23,696 bases of DNA from CAYGGE01 sp966250865 (lineage in GTDB: Bacteria > Patescibacteriota > UBA1384 > CAYGGE01): NCBI GenBank assembly GCA_966250865.1, contig CBINIT010000016.1:1-23696 (forward strand). The letters are read 5' to 3'. How positions within the stretch are numbered: position 1 is the first letter of the stretch; each line of letters begins with the position of its first letter. This document shows, piece by piece, positions 22,217-23,696 of the stretch. Both the position numbers and the translations under genes were made by a program. The notes beneath the pieces were generated by a model that had not been told where the DNA came from, made no database searches, and worked only from the letters and a program-made list of their open reading frames with translations.

Positions 22217-22749
22217 TATTCGTCCTCATAGGACCGACGAGGGTGGCGCTGGAAGCCAAAGAAAACCATGGCAAGAACGGGACCAACCAACCACCAGACC
22301 TGGTGACCAATGATAAATTTCACTAAGACGCTGCTGGCAGCATAGGCGTCGCGCGTAGGTTCTGGGAGAAATGAGAAGATTGAACCCACAATCAGAGCGG
22401 TATTCAGCGCACTGTAGATAAGAATCTCAAAATGCGAGATGGCTCCCCTGCCACGTGTACCGCTAATTCCACCCTTCGCGGAAAGTAAGATGATAATGGC
22501 GATAAACAGTACTAAATGAATGGTAAATGGCTGGGTGTCTGAGCGGATCCAGATTTGGTTGAAGAGTGTCTTATCGCCCTTAAAAAACTGTCCGACGGGA
22601 TCAACAAGAATCGAGCTAACAGTTAAGGCTGCATAGACCGACATCAGGGTAGCAACGATTTTTTCGCGCTGCAAAATAAACCCATAGGCCAAACCTATAA
22701 TGAAGAAGAGAGTGATAAACAGGTCCCAACTCGGTAGTGTCGGCTGCAT
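22216..22749 (-). CDS. Integral membrane protein, unknown function
   Basis: The 177-residue protein has about five membrane helices (near 8-25, 32-48, 76-91, 108-125 and 149-166) and a charged C-terminal tail HPRRSYEDE. It has no catalytic motif that I can recognise. AAGGAGG precedes the ATG, and a TTGACA-17-GATACT promoter lies upstream. Its stop codon overlaps the start of the zinc-knuckle microprotein, so the two are probably made together. It may resemble CvpA-like or transport-related small membrane proteins, but I would not assign it. Confidence 0.75.
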   Translation of the reverse strand: MQPTLPSWDLFITLFFIIGLAYGFILQREKIVATLMSVYAALTVSSILVDPVGQFFKGDKTLFNQIWIRSDTQPFTIHLVLFIAIIILLSAKGGISGTRGRGAISHFEILIYSALNTALIVGSIFSFLPEPTRDAYAASSVLVKFIIGHQVWWLVGPVLAMVFFGFQRHPRRSYEDE

Positions 22750-22784
22750 CCGGTTCCCTCCTTAGAGAACAGTCATTTAGTACT

Positions 22785-22813
22785 AGTATCGGCTATTCTC
22801 CTTCGAGTGTCAA
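22785..22813 (-). promoter_or_regulatory. Promoter of the membrane protein/microprotein operon
   Basis: On the minus strand TTGACA (22813-22808), 17 bases, GATACT (22790-22785), about 35 bases before the ATG. Confidence 0.7.
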
Positions 22814-22891
22814 GCGAAAATTGAGCACTCTATTATTCCTAAATTTCTAGATACTAAGGGCATACCTGCAAAGCCAGAGGGTGTTCGGTCG

Positions 22892-22920
22892 TTGTTCGGG
22901 AACAATTTTTCCGCTATAAT
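22892..22920 (+). promoter_or_regulatory. uvrA promoter with TTGTTC-GG-GAACAA inverted repeat
   Basis: TTGTTC (22892-22897), 17 bases, TATAAT (22915-22920). The -35 box is the left arm of the perfect palindrome TTGTTCGGGAACAA (22892-22905). The arms are the same as those at uvrB. Confidence 0.7.
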
Positions 22921-22951
22921 AACTCTATATTCATTAATTTTTGGTTAACTT

Positions 22952-23696
22952 ATGGAAGACAAAATTATTATTCGTGGCGCCAAGCAACATAACCTTAAGA
23001 ATGTTGACCTTGAACTGCCACGCAACAAGTTAATTGTCTTTACTGGACTTTCTGGATCAGGAAAGTCTTCTTTGGCATTCGACACCATTTATGCAGAAGG
23101 CCAGCGTCGGTACATTGAAAGCCTCTCTTCCTATGCCCGCCAGTTCTTGGGGCAGATGGATCGGCCTGATGTCGAAAGTATCGAGGGTCTTTCTCCTGCT
23201 ATTTCAATCGACCAAAAAGGCGTGAGTCATAACCCTCGCTCAACTGTCGGAACAGTCACCGAGATCTATGACTATTTCCGCCTGCTCTACGCCCGAATCG
23301 GCGTCCCCTACTGTCCAAATGATGGCACAAAAATTGAAAAACTGACGGTCGACGAAATTGTCGATAGTATCATTAAGCAGGCGCTCTCTCTACCAATTAA
23401 AGATCTTGGGTTAGCAAAAACCACGAAAAAATCGATTTGGGTAAAGATATTTGCCCCTGTCGTTGCTGCACGAAAAGGTGAGTATCTTCAGCTCCTTTAT
23501 GATCTTTATGGTCAAGGCTATGGCCAAGCTCGTATCGATGGCAAGATGCATCATTTACGCGAAAAAGTAGAGCTCGCCCGATACAAGCAGCACTCGATTG
23601 ACGTTCTTATCGATGAGTTGGCAATCGAAGAGCACGAGGGCGACCAACCGGAAGATGTCATGACTCGTCTCACTGAGGCTGTAGAAAATGCCTTGG
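22952..23696 (+). CDS. uvrA: Excinuclease ABC subunit A, N-terminal part (partial)
   Basis: The open frame to the window end gives 248 residues of the UvrA damage sensor. It starts MEDKIIIRGAKQHNLKNVDL, then Walker A GLSGSGKSS (about 32-40), AEGQRRYIESLSSYARQFLGQM and ISIDQKGVSHNPRSTVGTVTEI, all typical of UvrA. The first insertion segment has CPNDG where many UvrA proteins carry a second Cys, a variation also seen in E. coli UvrA. The 25-nt leader has no clear ribosome site. Together with uvrB on the opposite strand it supplies nucleotide excision repair; uvrC is not in the window. Confidence 0.97.
   Translation, partial: MEDKIIIRGAKQHNLKNVDLELPRNKLIVFTGLSGSGKSSLAFDTIYAEGQRRYIESLSSYARQFLGQMDRPDVESIEGLSPAISIDQKGVSHNPRSTVGTVTEIYDYFRLLYARIGVPYCPNDGTKIEKLTVDEIVDSIIKQALSLPIKDLGLAKTTKKSIWVKIFAPVVAARKGEYLQLLYDLYGQGYGQARIDGKMHHLREKVELARYKQHSIDVLIDELAIEEHEGDQPEDVMTRLTEAVENAL

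Noticed and set aside
22882..22897. GTTC-N7-GTTC upstream of uvrA, like the alphaproteobacterial LexA box
   Set aside because: Nothing else suggests an alphaproteobacterium, uvrB has no such site, and the palindrome over the -35 explains the same bases better.
1..23696. Recoded UGA=Gly, as in Gracilibacteria/Absconditabacteria
   Set aside because: TGA is used as a true stop in the SDR, wecG-like and 343-residue genes, and no in-frame TGA interrupts any conserved gene.
1..23696. CRISPR array, insertion sequence, toxin-antitoxin pair or defence island
   Set aside because: No regularly spaced repeats, no transposase or nuclease-type gene, and no compact two-gene toxin-like pair was seen; most genes are housekeeping.

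Overview
The window looks like chromosomal DNA from a bacterium of the Patescibacteria (CPR) radiation, possibly near Saccharibacteria. That placement is an inference. It rests on compact, tightly packed genes, a two-domain ThyX-like protein of 548 residues, a surface glycosidase with a single membrane anchor, and a mix of core genes with small proteins I do not recognise. The standard genetic code fits, because TGA ends several full-length genes (SDR, wecG-like, the 343-residue protein). Promoters of the TTGACA-17-TATAAT type can be read by eye before many transcription units.

Positions 1-3371 (+) form a thymidylate/one-carbon cluster: the end of glyA, a double-domain thyX, folD and tmk. SHMT makes methylene-THF, ThyX uses it to methylate dUMP, FolD interconverts the folate pool and Tmk phosphorylates dTMP. 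On the minus strand follow a YdjM-like membrane hydrolase and trxB. Then come tRNA-Pro(TGG), a DEAD-box RNA helicase with a long structured leader, a phage-type annealing protein fused to a GRF-like zinc finger, and typA (4985-9135, +).

Positions 9186-13266 (-) hold a secreted, membrane-anchored clan GH-A glycosidase, an RRM RNA-binding protein and a type I glutamine synthetase. At 13267-15897 lie an SDR that has lost two catalytic residues, controlled by a promoter with a perfect operator-like palindrome, a small four-helix membrane protein on the minus strand, and a 343-residue protein of unknown function. At 15938-16171 a 19-bp perfect inverted repeat, a foldback segment and a 23-bp duplication of the 3' end of tRNA-Lys(TTT) suggest an old tRNA integration scar.

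Positions 16222-22749 are all minus strand: a WecG/TagA glycosyltransferase, two GT4 glycosyltransferases, an M50-like membrane metalloprotease, uvrB, a 27-residue zinc-knuckle microprotein and a membrane protein. The start of uvrA (+) closes the window. The promoters of uvrA and uvrB both carry TTGTTC/GAACAA inverted repeats over the -35 box, a candidate damage-response operator.

The points most worth following are the complementary decay of the ThyX motif in the two ThyX domains, the tRNA-Lys scar, the annealase-GRF fusion, the uvr operators, the degenerate SDR with its operator, and the microprotein.
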